Assembly (NCBI RefSeq): GCF_028769735.1
Contig: NC_088173.1
Span: forward strand, 69,190,463 to 69,254,462
Reading direction: 5' to 3'
Length of the DNA stretch: 64,000 nt
Source of the DNA: Zonotrichia leucophrys gambelii
Lineage: Eukaryota > Chordata > Aves > Passeriformes > Passerellidae
Shown here: positions 1-12,342 of the stretch, piece by piece
Position numbering within the stretch: the stretch's first letter is position 1
How the letters are laid out: each line of letters opens with the position of its first letter
Made by a program: the position numbers and the translations under genes
Notes under the pieces: generated by a model
Told to the model about the DNA's origin: nothing
Database searches by the model: none
Seen by the model: the letters and a program-made list of their open reading frames with translations, nothing else

Positions 1-580
1 GCTCCTGATTTAAGTTCAAACTCCTCATTTAAGTTCATTTAAGTTCATTGCTCTGCACAGTGAAAAAGTAGCAGAGGTGACTGGAAATCCAGCCCAGCCT
101 CTGCAGATGTAAATGCATAGAGAACAGCAAGAGGATTGAGAGATAATAGGATTAGAATGACTCAGACTTGTAGAGTTTATTAAAACTTTATATTCCACCC
201 ACACGAAGGGAGAACAGATCTTTCACTGGGGGGCCAGAGCTCTTGCACTAGTAGAGATCAAATATCTTTTCTGTGTGGTTTTTTCTGCAAAACTTTTGGG
301 ATTTAGGTCAGAGCAAAAAACAAAACTAAAGTCCTCAGTATCATCCATTTCCCTCGTTTTTCCTTATCTGTTTATAACACTTCTTGAAAAGCATCTTTGC
401 TAATGCCTACAAATGCACTCAAAGCTTTAAGAAGGTGAATGAGGAAAGTCCATCCCAGTTTTCATTTGAGTCTGGCAGGGGCACAGTTCAGTGCAGGGCA
501 GAGGTTTGGTGATGCTGTGGGGAATGTGCCCCAGTGAGGAAGGACAAATTAAGGCATCTGTGGAGTCTTTGCTTCTTTTT
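1..580. other. Non-coding stretch, no gene seen
   Basis: AT-rich single-copy-looking DNA. The only structure seen is a short direct repeat of the decamer ATTTAAGTTC around positions 9-51 (three to four copies with small spacers). No splice-flanked open frame or recognisable element was found. Confidence 0.6.
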
Positions 581-1149
581 TGCCAGGGTTGGGATTAAAT
601 GTGTGAGATGGAATTTCTTGTTTGGCCTCAGGTGTTTGTATGTTTCAGTCTCACAAACCCTGAGTTCTACAGCACTTCACTCTAACACACTAAAAATGGA
701 GCCCCTTCTCTCTCTCTACAAGGCCTTTTAAGGATAAACTGTCCAATTAAGAAATGACACCTATTATTAATTTTATTATTTTTATTTTAACCTAATAACC
801 AACTAAATATTTTATTTTTAACCCAATAACCAACCACCCAATGCAGACTTTTCATCAGCTTACACAAAACCACCCAAACCCATGGAGAAGAAGGTGAAGA
901 GGAAGGACCAACCTCTGCCCCAAAACCTCTATCTTGCTTTATATATATTACTATATTCTAAAACCTTAAACTCTGAGTTTCCCACCCTGTGATATTACAC
1001 ACTTCTATTCAAACTCCACACCCACAATCCCAGTTCCATCATTCCATTTTGGAAGCTTCTCCACAGCCTCAGGTCAATGCAGTGTTCTCTTGGAGGTCAG
1101 TGCCTGTCAGCACAGAAATCTGAAATTCTCAGCAGCCAGGGTTCCAACA
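581..1149 (-). mobile_element. Solo LTR, family 1 (copy 1 of 3)
   Basis: This sequence matches positions 20442-20980 in the same orientation, and the reverse complement of 47520-48094, over nearly its full length. Shared landmarks are the block around 727-770 (TTAAGAAATGACACCT), the GAAGGTGAAGA purine run near 885, the GATATTACACACTTCT block near 991 and CCACAGCCTCAGGTCA near 1063. Read on the minus strand it starts TGTTGGAACC, carries a TATA-like stretch near 940-950 and AT-rich A-run sequence towards the 3' end. A length of about 570 bp, TG at the 5' end and no internal coding region fit a solo retroviral LTR. I found no convincing target duplication, so the 3' boundary near 581 is approximate. 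LTR class is not determined. Confidence 0.72.
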
Positions 1150-2615
1150 CCATCTTTAGGTGGCTTTGCAAGAGCTAAACAACCAGGAACACTTACTTTT
1201 GCACAATATGCCCAGTTCTCTGTATTTGAATATTTTCAGCAAGTGTTTAGTCTTGAAATCCTCTTGAAATCCTCGAAATCCTCTTGAAGTCCTTACATGT
1301 GCAATCCATCACAAACCATCAAGGTTTATTCCAATCATTGCTCAACACTTTGAGTTCAAATTACTGGGGTTGGGTTTGGAACAGGCAGAAAACTGAAATC
1401 TTCCTCATTGCAGGAGAAAACACATTTGAAAGCTCATTTTAAGGGAGAATAATAAAGTTATCCTGGAAGACAGCTCCTGAGAGGCAACAATCCCCATAAG
1501 ATTATTGATGAAACTTCAGCTACCTTGCATCAAAAATCGGCTGATAAATTCAAACTGAAATATATCTGTGTCAGTCATATGGACCTGAAATGCATGGGTT
1601 TAGTATTCATTTTAGAGCTTGGAGATTTTGGTTAGAAAAGTGGAAATTTCTAGCAAAAGCATATTTTCAACTATCTGACATTGAAGAGGGGAGCTCTAAA
1701 CCCCAAGGAAAATTCTTTGCCAAATCTTAAGTTTCTAACCTAAAAATGGACTAGGATGAATATTCTAGTATTGGTTCTTTACAAACTTTTCTTCTGTCAT
1801 AGGAGGAGAAAAAGTAGCTGCAAGTATTTCCTTCTCAGCAATGCATGCCTGGTTTTGTGGAAAAGGAAGAGAAATGACAACTCACTTCAGGAAATGCTTT
1901 TTATACACTTCACTCTCACTTGTGGAAAAGAAAAAAGAAAAAAAAAAGAGGGTTTAGAATCTATGCACCAAGGTTATTTCTTTCCTTCTCTTTCTGGTTT
2001 GTGTATTTTGTGGCTTTTTTCCTTTGTTGGTTTTGTTGGGATTTTTAGGAAGGAATAGTTCATAGAGCACAAAAAATATTCAGAGTGTATCATTCTTGGA
2101 ATATTCAGTTCTTTACTATGTGATCTTTTCCTTGCTCAGGGCTACAGAGGCATCTTTGGTGGGTCTCAAACACACACTTTAGTGTTATTTATAATAAAGA
2201 GCAAAAAAGCACAAAGCTGCAGGCTATAAGAAAAGAATTCCCAGATTTATATGGGCTCCTCAACATGTTGCTTCATTACTCTCCTCAAAAGGATACTGTG
2301 CTAACTGCACTTGTGCACTAAACGCTTTAATGGGGGTTTTATTGCACTATTAAATTTAATAACATGCTTCTATATAAAGTAAATACATAGGCTGGAAAAC
2401 AAGTAATCCCTCAGCTTTGGAACAGGCTTTGATTTCAAGTTCAAGTGCTCAAGATTTTAGGTTGAAGACTGGAGTGATGGTGAGGAGTGTTACTGACTAA
2501 ATGAGCCACCTTTCAAACCTGACAGGGGGTTTTAAATCAAGCAGCACAGAAGTTAAATAAAAATGGTTCCAAAATATGTTTGTGAGGTAGTATAATTTAA
2601 CCTTGTTATTCATAG
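1150..2615. other. Non-coding stretch with minor tandem repeat
   Basis: No gene or mobile element recognised. Positions about 1253-1292 hold a small imperfect tandem repeat of GAAATCCTCTT-type units. Open frames here are short, at most 100 codons (1756-2058), of low complexity, and lack any domain. Confidence 0.6.
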
Positions 2616-2619
2616 TTGG

Positions 2620-2780
2620 GAAGGTTAACATTTAATTATGATTATTAATTAAATTATAAATTTAATTTATTATTATTATATTGTCATAACACGATATTAT
2701 TAATAATATTGTACTATTATTATTAATCATAATTATAAATAATTAATAATGTAATTAACTTTATCATTTAATTATGACTA
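2620..2780. repeat. AT-rich palindromic region
   Basis: About 160 bp built almost only of A and T (TTATTA, AATTAA and ATTATAAAT words). It contains a perfect 16-bp palindrome, ATATTATTAATAATAT, at 2694-2709. Imperfect inverted arms lie on each side, around 2634-2660 and 2716-2745. Such DNA can extrude cruciforms or act as a matrix attachment region. Only the base composition and symmetry are directly visible. Confidence 0.7.
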
Positions 2781-5700
2781 AAAATCTTTGATAATCCATC
2801 CCTGCATGCTCCCAGCACCAGCTATGGATGTAGGGGACATGAGCAATACGTGAACTGGATTTTTGGTAAAAAAAATTAATTTGTCCAGGCTTTATTCCTC
2901 CATGGGTTTTAATGGTGTGTTGTAGACCTTGTCCAAGAAAAAAGGAAATCATACAGGAAATATTGACTTTGGTAAACATGACTCCAAAACACAGCAACAG
3001 CCACTGCCCACAGATTATCACTGACCTTGGACAGGCAAATGGATGAAGAAATAAGGTAAAAATGAAGTGTTGAGGCTTCATCTAATCGAAGCTTCATTTA
3101 TGTACCAATCTAAAGGATGAATTACAAAAAGAAGGTGAAACTCTGGTGTGTAACATGCTCCACAAGGTGTCTATGGGGAGTGCAGGGTACTTGTCTGTTT
3201 ATAGCAGTGTATGTTCAACCAGCTGCAATATTAATAATGTCAAAAACCCCCATCAGATAATCTGTATAGAAAAATATCTGGTTTCCCTGCTCACAAAACT
3301 TACTTTCAAAAGGTCATGTGAGATGATTAATCATTTTTAGGACTTTTTTTTCCTTTGAGAAAAGAATAACATTTCTCACCAGCTGCCTTTCAATTCCTCC
3401 AGAAGTGCTGTGAGATAACTGAGATAGAATCACACCACTCTATTATTATTTATACATTCCTTACGCTCTTTAATTTCATCTAAAGCATCTCACACATATC
3501 TTCAGAAACCTGAGTCATTTCTGCAGCTGCTTCTGAGATTTATACCTTTCCTGACACTAACAGCCTAATTTTGCCTCCATGAGAAATAAGACACAGAAAC
3601 CAATCTCCAAAATTTTATCTCATCTCTGGGTTCAGACACGTTGGGATTTCAGAATCTTTTCTCATCCTGCCTTTAAGACACCATTTTGTACTGATACTTA
3701 AGGAATCAGTAAAAAACTATTCTTAAAAAACTCCTGGTTGGTGGGAGGGGAAGGGATTCAAGAGAATGGCAAGGCTGTGCTTTAAAAAGAGAATCAGAAA
3801 TACCTCTCCCAAACTCCCTCAGCTTCCGTTTCTGGAAATGGTGGGATTAAATTATTAAACATTTCACAAGCACGTCATAGAGAGGTGATAAAAATATGGT
3901 CACTGGGGAACTGTCAAGAAGAAATTCTGTTAAAGCAGATTATTTCCTTCCCTGACTGATGATATAGCCTACATAAATGGAGAGGAATAAGGGGAAACAG
4001 GTCTTAAAAGTTTCATAATGCTCTGGTATGATGTTCTCCACAAAAAATTAGGGAATATGGCTTATACTTTACTCATAAATCAGAAAATTGTTCCCTAAAT
4101 CCTTAGAGCAGAAGAAAAGGACATGCTTTTTGGGAGGATGTTTCAGATGGAAGTCCTATGGAATCTGTTCTGCTTCAATATTTTCACTGGTGATTTCACT
4201 ATGGAGGTAGAAAGTGATCTGGTAGCATTTCTAGCTAATGGGCTAGGAAAAAAAATTCAAAATACTCTGGAAAACAGAATTAAAATTTTGGCTTGGTAAC
4301 TTCAACAGAAGTTCTGAAATCCTTGTGGAATCATTCAATTGAAGAATATACCAAGTGGTTTAAGAATTAATCAAGAGGAATTCTATAAAAAAAGGGTCTT
4401 TGGAGGGGTCTCCTCCCCACACTTTGGGGCTGAACACAGACAAAGTAGGATTAGCATGGATTCTCATGGAAAAAGTTGAATTCTGGACTACATTATATAG
4501 GGAGGGACTATATTAGTATGAGGTCACTGGTTTTCTCTATTTGTACAGCAATGTCCTCACCTGGAATTCTGCCTTCAGGTTTGGGCACTGCAATTACAAT
4601 TCTGATCATAGCTGAGTGAGTTTTCAGAGAACTGCACCAAAAATGAGAAGAAGTTTACGAGCATGACTTGGAGACAAAGGTTTAGAAAAACTGATTTTTT
4701 TTCGTCTAGAGAAGAGGGGATTGAGGGGAGAGTTTTGGGGGGTTGGTAGATGAGGTATTGTCCAACACATTGGAAGCAGATTCATCCCTTCTCCTTCCTG
4801 TCTCAGAGGTGACAGCAGCCCAGGAGAACACTTGATGTTCCTCCAAACTTTATGTGTGTTTGAGAAAATAGAGACAAGGGAACAGTGAATAACAGATACT
4901 GCATGTCCCTGCCCTGCCTGTACTGTTTGGTGTGATGTTATCAGACAGATGAGCACAGCGCAAGCACAAATCCATCGTGCTGAAAACAGCCAAGGTCTCT
5001 GTTATTCTAGAGTCAGCTTTTCCAGAAACACAGTTTTGGATTTTTAGCACTCATCAGCTCTCCATTTAGCATTTCCTTTGAAAGGAGCACACACTCTGCC
5101 ATGTTGTGGAAGGCAAAATGTCACCCAGGATCACTGTGATCAGCACAGACCTTGCTGGCCTTTGAAAACCTGGGCATTTTCCCTTTAGTGCTTGATGTGG
5201 GAAGAGTTCAGATGTCGAAGATGAAGAGGGGGCATAGCTGTTTCTGCTATTAAAATGTCAGGCACATTAACACCTCCACAAATTATGTCAGGGTTTTTTA
5301 TTTTCCCTGAGACTGACCTGCCTGAAATGGAGTGAAATATTCAACACGAGTCAAACTATTCATTCAGCACTTTCAGTTCTTGAAACATCCTCCTTTCATC
5401 CTCCTTTTCCACGAGCCCATGCTTTTTCTTTCTCTAAGAGAATTTCTTAGGACATCCCACATATGATCAGTTTAGGTTTATAATCAACACACAACTCATC
5501 AGTGCTTCAGTTCCCCTAAAATACTTGTAAATGCTTGACCTTACTCTTAGTGCAGTTTTACATAATGTTTTCTGTTTACATAAGAAGTACTAAATTTAAG
5601 AAAAGAAAAGTGACAGGAATGCAAGCCAAACCTTCAATAGAGGGGGGTTTTGGGAGAAGATTCTTCTGTAACAAAACCTTTGCTCAGATATTCGTGTTCT

Positions 5701-8700
5701 GTACAGGCAAATTTCCCTGCTTGACTGAAAGAGAGGGAGCTAAGGCATGTCAAAATCCAGGAATCACTTTAAGTGTGCTCAGGGCAGAACCAACAAACAC
5801 ACTTTCACTTCATATCTCTGCAAACTCCCAGTGGCAAACTCTCTGTTGAAGGTGAGGTGTCTAGTAGAGAAACAGAAAATGATCCAGAAAACAGAAAAAG
5901 AACAGAAAGCATCCCTAAATCATGTTTGGGATGACACAGGAAAAAAACACACAACATTCTGTTTTCTCTTAATTATTCAAAACAACCTAAAATATTGATA
6001 GTTTCCCACATGGAATTTTCTTCTTGGACCTGCTGCTGTAGAGCTCTGCTGGGGCTGTTCCTGACCCCTTCACTTTTCCAGCCATGGGAGCAATTGCAGC
6101 ATTTTGTGGTTCAGTGCTGCCCCTGAATGCTCTGGAGAGAGCTCCTCACATTTATTCTCACCAACTCAGCCCCTGCACTAAGCAGAAAATCAAAAAATCG
6201 CCACCATTTCAGCAGTGCCTTTGCAAGTCCTCATTTCTATCTTTTGGTTTTTTGGGGTTTTTTTTGTTTATTTTTTTAAAGAATGCTCAGCTGCTGGCTG
6301 CAAATGAGGGCTTCTGGGTCTGAAAATGCCTCATGGAGGCTGCTCCCATCCTGTTGTCTAATTCATGGGGTCAGAAGAGAGCCACAGCCACTGCTGGAGC
6401 TGGGGTGGATGTTGGGGAGCAGGAGCTGAGACACCTGATTGAGATTCAGCTGGAGCAAAGGGGACATTCTGCACCAAACCACCATGTCAAAGAAAACCTG
6501 ATGAGAAGTGAGAAGCATCTAAACTTTGAAATGCAGCATCTCCTGACACTGTTGGATTTCTACCAGCAAATTTCTAATTTAGAAAGAAAACTATCATCAG
6601 ATGCAAGTGTTTGCAAGGCTGTCAAATCCTTTCGTGCCAGTGGCTCTCCAGCAGCCTGTCAGTCACAATGACCTTGGGTTTTGAGCTGCTTGGAGTTTCT
6701 TTTCCAATAACATTTTCTCTGATTTTGAAATTCAAGATGCACAAAGGAGTCTGTTATGAAGAAACATGAGTTCCTCTCACCAGAGAAGAGTTTTGTTGTT
6801 CCATTTTGCCAGAGGCTCTGGAGAAGGGAATGGGGAGCCACAGCATATTTATTTATGCAGATCAAACTGCATAAATGCAATTATTAGAATGCATTTTGCC
6901 ATTATTCTTCTGCCCTGCAGAAATATTTTATGGCATGGCCAGATTTCTTCCAAAGTTCCTGGGAGCTCTTTTCCAGCCTGGGCTCTGTAGTTGCACATAC
7001 ACTTTTTACTGATTGTACTTAAAAAGAAAAATATCCCTGTTATACACCAGGAGCTGTTCTCCAAAATAGGGCCTGAATTTCCAGGTGGGCAAGAAATTGA
7101 ATGTGAGTCCTGTAAATGTGACCTTTGTGGCCATAAATGCCCATCTCCATCCTTGTCAATAAGAAAGGTCCAGGGAGAATCTTTTTCCACTTATACAGAA
7201 CTTTTGATGCATTCTTTCCCTCACTTTTTGGTGTAATTGATCAGGGTTGTTCTGAAGAACACTCATATTTCTACTGCTCTGTCGCCTATTTTACTCTGCA
7301 CACCATAATGCCAATTTTTTTTTTGCTTCTCAGGGAATAACACACTTCCTGAACTTGTCTCTGTGTTTGTAACTTCTTTATGCTGTACAAGCCACCCAAA
7401 GTATCTTCAGAAATTCTTCATTTGTGTTTAAATGAAATCCAGATTTTTACTTTAAAATCTCTCCCACCACACATCTTCAATTTTTTTTACTGTTTTGTTA
7501 GCTCTTGATTTTTTTTTCCTACATTTTCTTGAGATTTCCATAGATGCTCCATTTTTCTTTAAATAATTTCTACCATGACAGGCTATAAATTTTGTCCTGG
7601 GATCTCTGCCTTCTCAAACTCCCAGCAACATATCTGCATTTCAAATGCACTCAGCACGGTATCTAAATGCCAGCAAGGCATTTAACCTTGTCATTTTACC
7701 TGAAATTAGGTATTCAAATCCTTCCTCTTTGAGTTTTGCTATTTTGATTTATTAGTGAAACCCTCAGGTTGCAAGCTGCCATTTCAGGGTTGGCTCTGAA
7801 GGTGTTTTAAAAGCACTGCAGATGGAAAGGGGAATTCTCTGCCCTAGTAAGACTTTGCTAGAGATTAACAATATGCCAAATTAATTTGTATTTGGGCCAG
7901 ACCTGATTTAAAAGGTTCACTCCATTATTTTAGAGGTGCATTTAAAAAACCCTTCACTCATTTATTTTATTGCTTTGGAAGCAAGATACATTATAGGTTC
8001 TCCAGCCGTCTGGCTGGATCCTTAAAGAGATAAAATGTTCTGTTACACCCTAAAACATCCTGACAGGCACAGGACTGACAGGCACTGAGTGCCTGCAACC
8101 AAAGCTGCCACAATTCTTGACTGACATGAGGAACAAGGAAAGGGGTTTTTTTCCTTTTATTTTTCCTTCTTTTTACAGATTTTATGATCCCATATGCAGA
8201 GAAGGGAAACATTTCCCCCTTGCCAAACTGCACCCATGCTGCCAAGGCCCCAGAGGATGCTATTGTATAAATAAACCCCTGGACATTTGTTTGAAATGTT
8301 TTTTTCTGCTTCTCTTCCTCATTGCTTACTAGGCTTCTCTACATTTGTTTATTCACTGGAATGCTGCAAATTCTTGTACAATTCCTATTTTACACAAGGA
8401 CTTTTTAAAAGTCTGTCACCACAGCAAGTCTTTCCCCATAGAGAGACCATTTCTTCTGTGACATTGAGAACTCCCTCAGAAGATAAACTTGTCCTACAAT
8501 TTGTGTAGCTCTTTAGAGCCTAACAACTGGATTTACTTCAATACCCTTAAATTGACATATTTTTATTGTCATATTGACATAGATTCCTTCTAATTCAGAA
8601 AGGATGTTGAGTCTTTCTGCCTAAAGCTTGAACACTGTTTTAAGGAATTCTCTTCATTTGATGAAGTTCTCTTATTAACAAAAAGGTGCCAGTTTTTCCT

Positions 8701-9373
8701 ATTTTCATCGAGTTCAGGTATCTCTGGTGAAGAACTTGGATTTAGAAGGGATTCAGCCAAAAATTAATTTAAAAAATATTCAAGGCACTCATTGAGACGG
8801 CCACTGCAAAACACAAATGCTGTTCCCCCCAGTCTTGAAAGCTTTGCTAAACAATTTCTGTCAACTCAAGAGAATCTAAACTTCATCTCACTGAAAACAC
8901 ATGAATCCTGACATGGTCAAAGGCCAAAGTTTCTCACTTGTACTTGGGAGAATGGATAAGTTGAGTATTCTGTTTCCACACTTTTTTAATATCTCTAGTC
9001 TGCACATTATGTCCATCAAAGGGGTCTTGGGAGAGACATCACTCACAGAAATGTGAATATTACTGGAAATGCCATTCACAGGAGGGCTGACTTTGCCTTC
9101 CTGTGAAGTCATAAAGGTATAACAAATAAAAAAGGTGCAGTCACAATCTAAATGATTGCAACATCTTTGCCAAATATGACCCAAAGGGCTTTTGGCAAGG
9201 GGGCATCATTTTCTTAAGTGGTTGATAGTGCCCAGGGGAGCCTTTCTTTATTTCTAACACTGAGACCTTGCCACCTGAATACAGAAGTGAAAGGAAAAAA
9301 GAAAAAGAAAAGTTTCTGTAGGATTTTATTTTACCTACTTCACCCCTTGATGTCCAGTGTAGCAAAATCTCTG
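2781..9373. other. Long repeat-free non-coding stretch
   Basis: About 6.6 kb in which I see no CR1, LTR or long tandem repeat and no exon I can defend. Open frames reach only about 113 codons on either strand, with many stops around them and no known domain. Short T- and A-runs are common. The lack of mobile elements contrasts with the 20-27 kb region. Confidence 0.55.
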
Positions 9374-9540
9374 AAATCACAGAATCAGTAGAAAAACCCT
9401 TTAAGATCATCAGTCCCAACCATTAACTTAGCACTGCCAAGGCCACCTCAGATCCGTGTCCCCAGGTGCCACATCCACACAGCTTTTAAATCCCTCCAGG
9501 GATGGGGATTCCATCCCTGCCCTGGGCAGCTGTGCCAGTG
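9374..9540 (-). mobile_element. CR1 LINE fragment, 3' end
   Basis: Reading the minus strand gives the 3'-terminal untranslated part of CR1. It runs from the GGGATGGGGATTCC block at 9499-9512 (seen on plus) through the CCAGGTGCCACATCCACA block to the terminal AATCACAGAATCA near 9375, the degenerate form of the CR1 octamer tail. About 165 bp remain. The element is 5'-truncated, as is usual for CR1, and carries no coding sequence. Confidence 0.88.
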
Positions 9541-12169
9541 CTCCCAGTCTCACAGCAACTGAGAGCTGTAGAATTCAGCTGGGAATTCTACAAAAACCTT
9601 GCAGTTTCAGTAATTGTGATCTCTAAAGGGAGCCAAAGCCACAAGTCTGCAGCATCATTTAAAGCCATGTGTGCCCAATGGGGCATGGAGGCATTTAAAC
9701 CCAAGCAAAGAATGGATCCTCACTCTGCTGCTTTTCCAGAAGCACAAGTGTGTATTTTCTTATTTATTTTCAGGATTCTCTTTGTGGTCTTTTCAACAGG
9801 ATGCTTTGGAGTTTTATACCTTTCCCAGCCACATTTTGTATGGACCATCACAGAGCCTAGGAAGGAAATTTTCATCTCCTGCATCACCACAGATTCCCCA
9901 CTGTTGGCACCCACTCCTCCAGCTGATCCATCCCAGCCAGAGTTTCTCTAGGCTGGGCAGAACAGGCTGATCTGAGTCTTTATGTCACTCTGCACTTGTG
10001 CCAAAGCAAATCAGGACTTTGGCTGGGTCCTTGATGGCCCTCAATAATCTCTTCTTGCTGATTCCCAGTGTGTGCAAACAAGTCTGTACAGAGAGAAGCC
10101 TGACACTGAAATCTCTGGATCACGAGCCCATTCCCAGAGTGTTTTGTCTCCTTTTAGGGTGAGAATGAAAAGCTTCAGGAGCCTCCATAATTTGGGGTTT
10201 TTTTCCTGCAGCAGTAACACAAGGATTTCACCCAAAGGATTGCCTTTTTCTCTTATTCTTACCTGATCTAGTGTGCTTGGTTTGATTCAGAGCTGGCATT
10301 TTTTCTGGAACAGAGGACAGAAAGGGATGATGTGGTTTTGATACAGATACTTTTAGATCTATTTAACATTTTCAGTAATCTCCAGCTAGGCTCGTCCTCA
10401 AAATCACACACACGTGTGTTGTACATATCATTTACTCTGAGTATTTATTTCTGCCATTCTTTGCAGAAGTCAAAGATCCTCAGCAGGAAAATACCTGTAG
10501 AGCAAAGAGAGACAAGAAAAACAAAAATTAGATCAAAGGAGGATAAAGTTAGTGATGCTAAAAAGCTTTTGAAAGTCAGGACAGAAAATGCATGTGAACA
10601 AAAGAACAATACATAAAGCTACCAGCATGCTCAGGGTGTTAGCTCTTAGTCACTTATTTCTCCCGCATTATTTGTCAAAAAAATAATACTTCTTCAAACT
10701 TCTTCCCCCTGTTTAAATCCCAGTCACACACACTTCTGCTGCACACCCAGATTGATTATTCACTCCATTGTCATTGCCTGTTGTTCACTGAATTCTGACC
10801 TTTCCTTTTAATTCAAGGAAATTCCCACTACAGACTAGAAAAAAATAATCCCCTGTTCTAAGAGATGACTCATTTCTTTGCTGCCACATCAGCTTGCATG
10901 GCATATTTAACTTTGAAATATTACTGGAGAAAAGAAAGATGTGGATCAAAAGGTCGTTAGTAAGTAATGTTTTAGGAAGGACCAGGTGAATTCCATGGGA
11001 GTAAAGTTAAAAAATGGGATGTGAAAATGTTGCCTGATGAAAATTGAAAGGGTCAGCAGTAAGAAATGATGGGTTGTCTTCAGGGAAGATCACAAAGCAG
11101 ACAAACCAACCTGAATGCATTAAATTAAGAGAACTAGTAAGATGATCAATGTTCTCCCAAACCCAAAGAGATCCATGCCAAGCTCAAACCCTTTGGACAG
11201 CAGCACTGCTCTAAGTGGCCAGAGGAAGATTACGAAACTCAGCCACAAGTCAGGCAGGAAATGTATCAAGAACAATGAAGAAAAAAATGAGGGCAACACT
11301 GAAAACTCTTATTTTAAAAAATCTTTTTCAATATGTGAGGAACAACTCACCCCTCCCCTGCTCAGCTGTTGATTGCTCTGAGAATTCATGGAACTACCTG
11401 GAATTCATGGAAGATGATGAGCTTCTAAAAGCAAGGAAATGATAATGAGCATTCATCAGAACTACACCTCTCTGACACTGGAAAGACAAAGAAGGAGAAT
11501 TTGTTCCTAGGACTGAATTTCTTTCTTATTTCCAAGAACCTGGATGTGGAGAAAGGAAGAGATTTGTTTGTTGCATGTTGGCTCTGGCTTATCAAACTCA
11601 CAGAATTATGAAATGTGAATGCTGAGGTGTGATTGTGATCCCAGAGAGAAGTTTTGGACTGTGGTCATATTGGGAAGAGTGAAGATGAATTAGCCATGCC
11701 ACTGTTTGGAGCGCTCAGATAAAAACCCATAAAATGTATTTGAGTGATTTTTCCCACCCAGCAGCAGAAGGGCAATGTCGATCTGGAAAAGGGAGAACAC
11801 AAAATGATCTTTAAAATGCCCCCTGTACAATCCACAGCGGAAAAATGGGTGAGAAGCCATCACTGAGGAAAGGTGATGGAGTTTTAAAATATGGTTTTTA
11901 AATGTGACTGGATCAGTGACAAGTGTGATATTCCTTCTAAATCAATGCTCTTAACATTGCAATGAGTTATGGGCTATCTTCAGGTAACACCTGGTACAGA
12001 GGGATCTCAGTCTTCTTTTCCTCCCCTGGTATCTTTTAGGCATTTAATCATGAAGAAGAAAAAGTTTCATAAAACTGATATTCCCTCAAAATTCCATTTT
12101 CAAGCCTATTCCCAAACTGCAGTCCACAATTTCAGCTCTTCCACAAAGAAAAAACACATATTCAAAATA
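9541..12169. other. Non-coding stretch, no gene seen
   Basis: No recognisable element. The 149-codon open frame at 9502-9951 (+) starts inside the CR1 fragment and shows no domain, so I treat it as chance. A T-rich, pyrimidine-biased segment lies around 10180-10260. Confidence 0.55.
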
Positions 12170-12342
12170 AAATCACAGAATCCTAAAAGGACTTGGGATT
12201 GAAGGGACCTCAAAGAAATATCATTCCACCCCTCTGCCACGGGCAAGGACACTTTCCACTGTCCCAGATTTCTCCAAGCCCTGTCCAACCTGGCCTTGGG
12301 CATTCCAGGGATCCAGGGGCAGCCACAGCTTCTCTTGTCTCT
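12170..12342 (-). mobile_element. CR1 LINE fragment, 3' end
   Basis: The plus strand shows the reverse complement of the CR1 3' end: AATCACAGAATCCTA at 12171, GATTGAAGGGACCTCAAAG near 12197, GGCAAGGACACTTTCCACTG near 12242, then TCCAACCTGGCCTTGG near 12282 and GGGATCCAGGGGCAGCCACA near 12308. About 170 bp are present, truncated at the 5' side. It is the same CR1 type as at 23420, 25700 and 59294. Confidence 0.92.
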
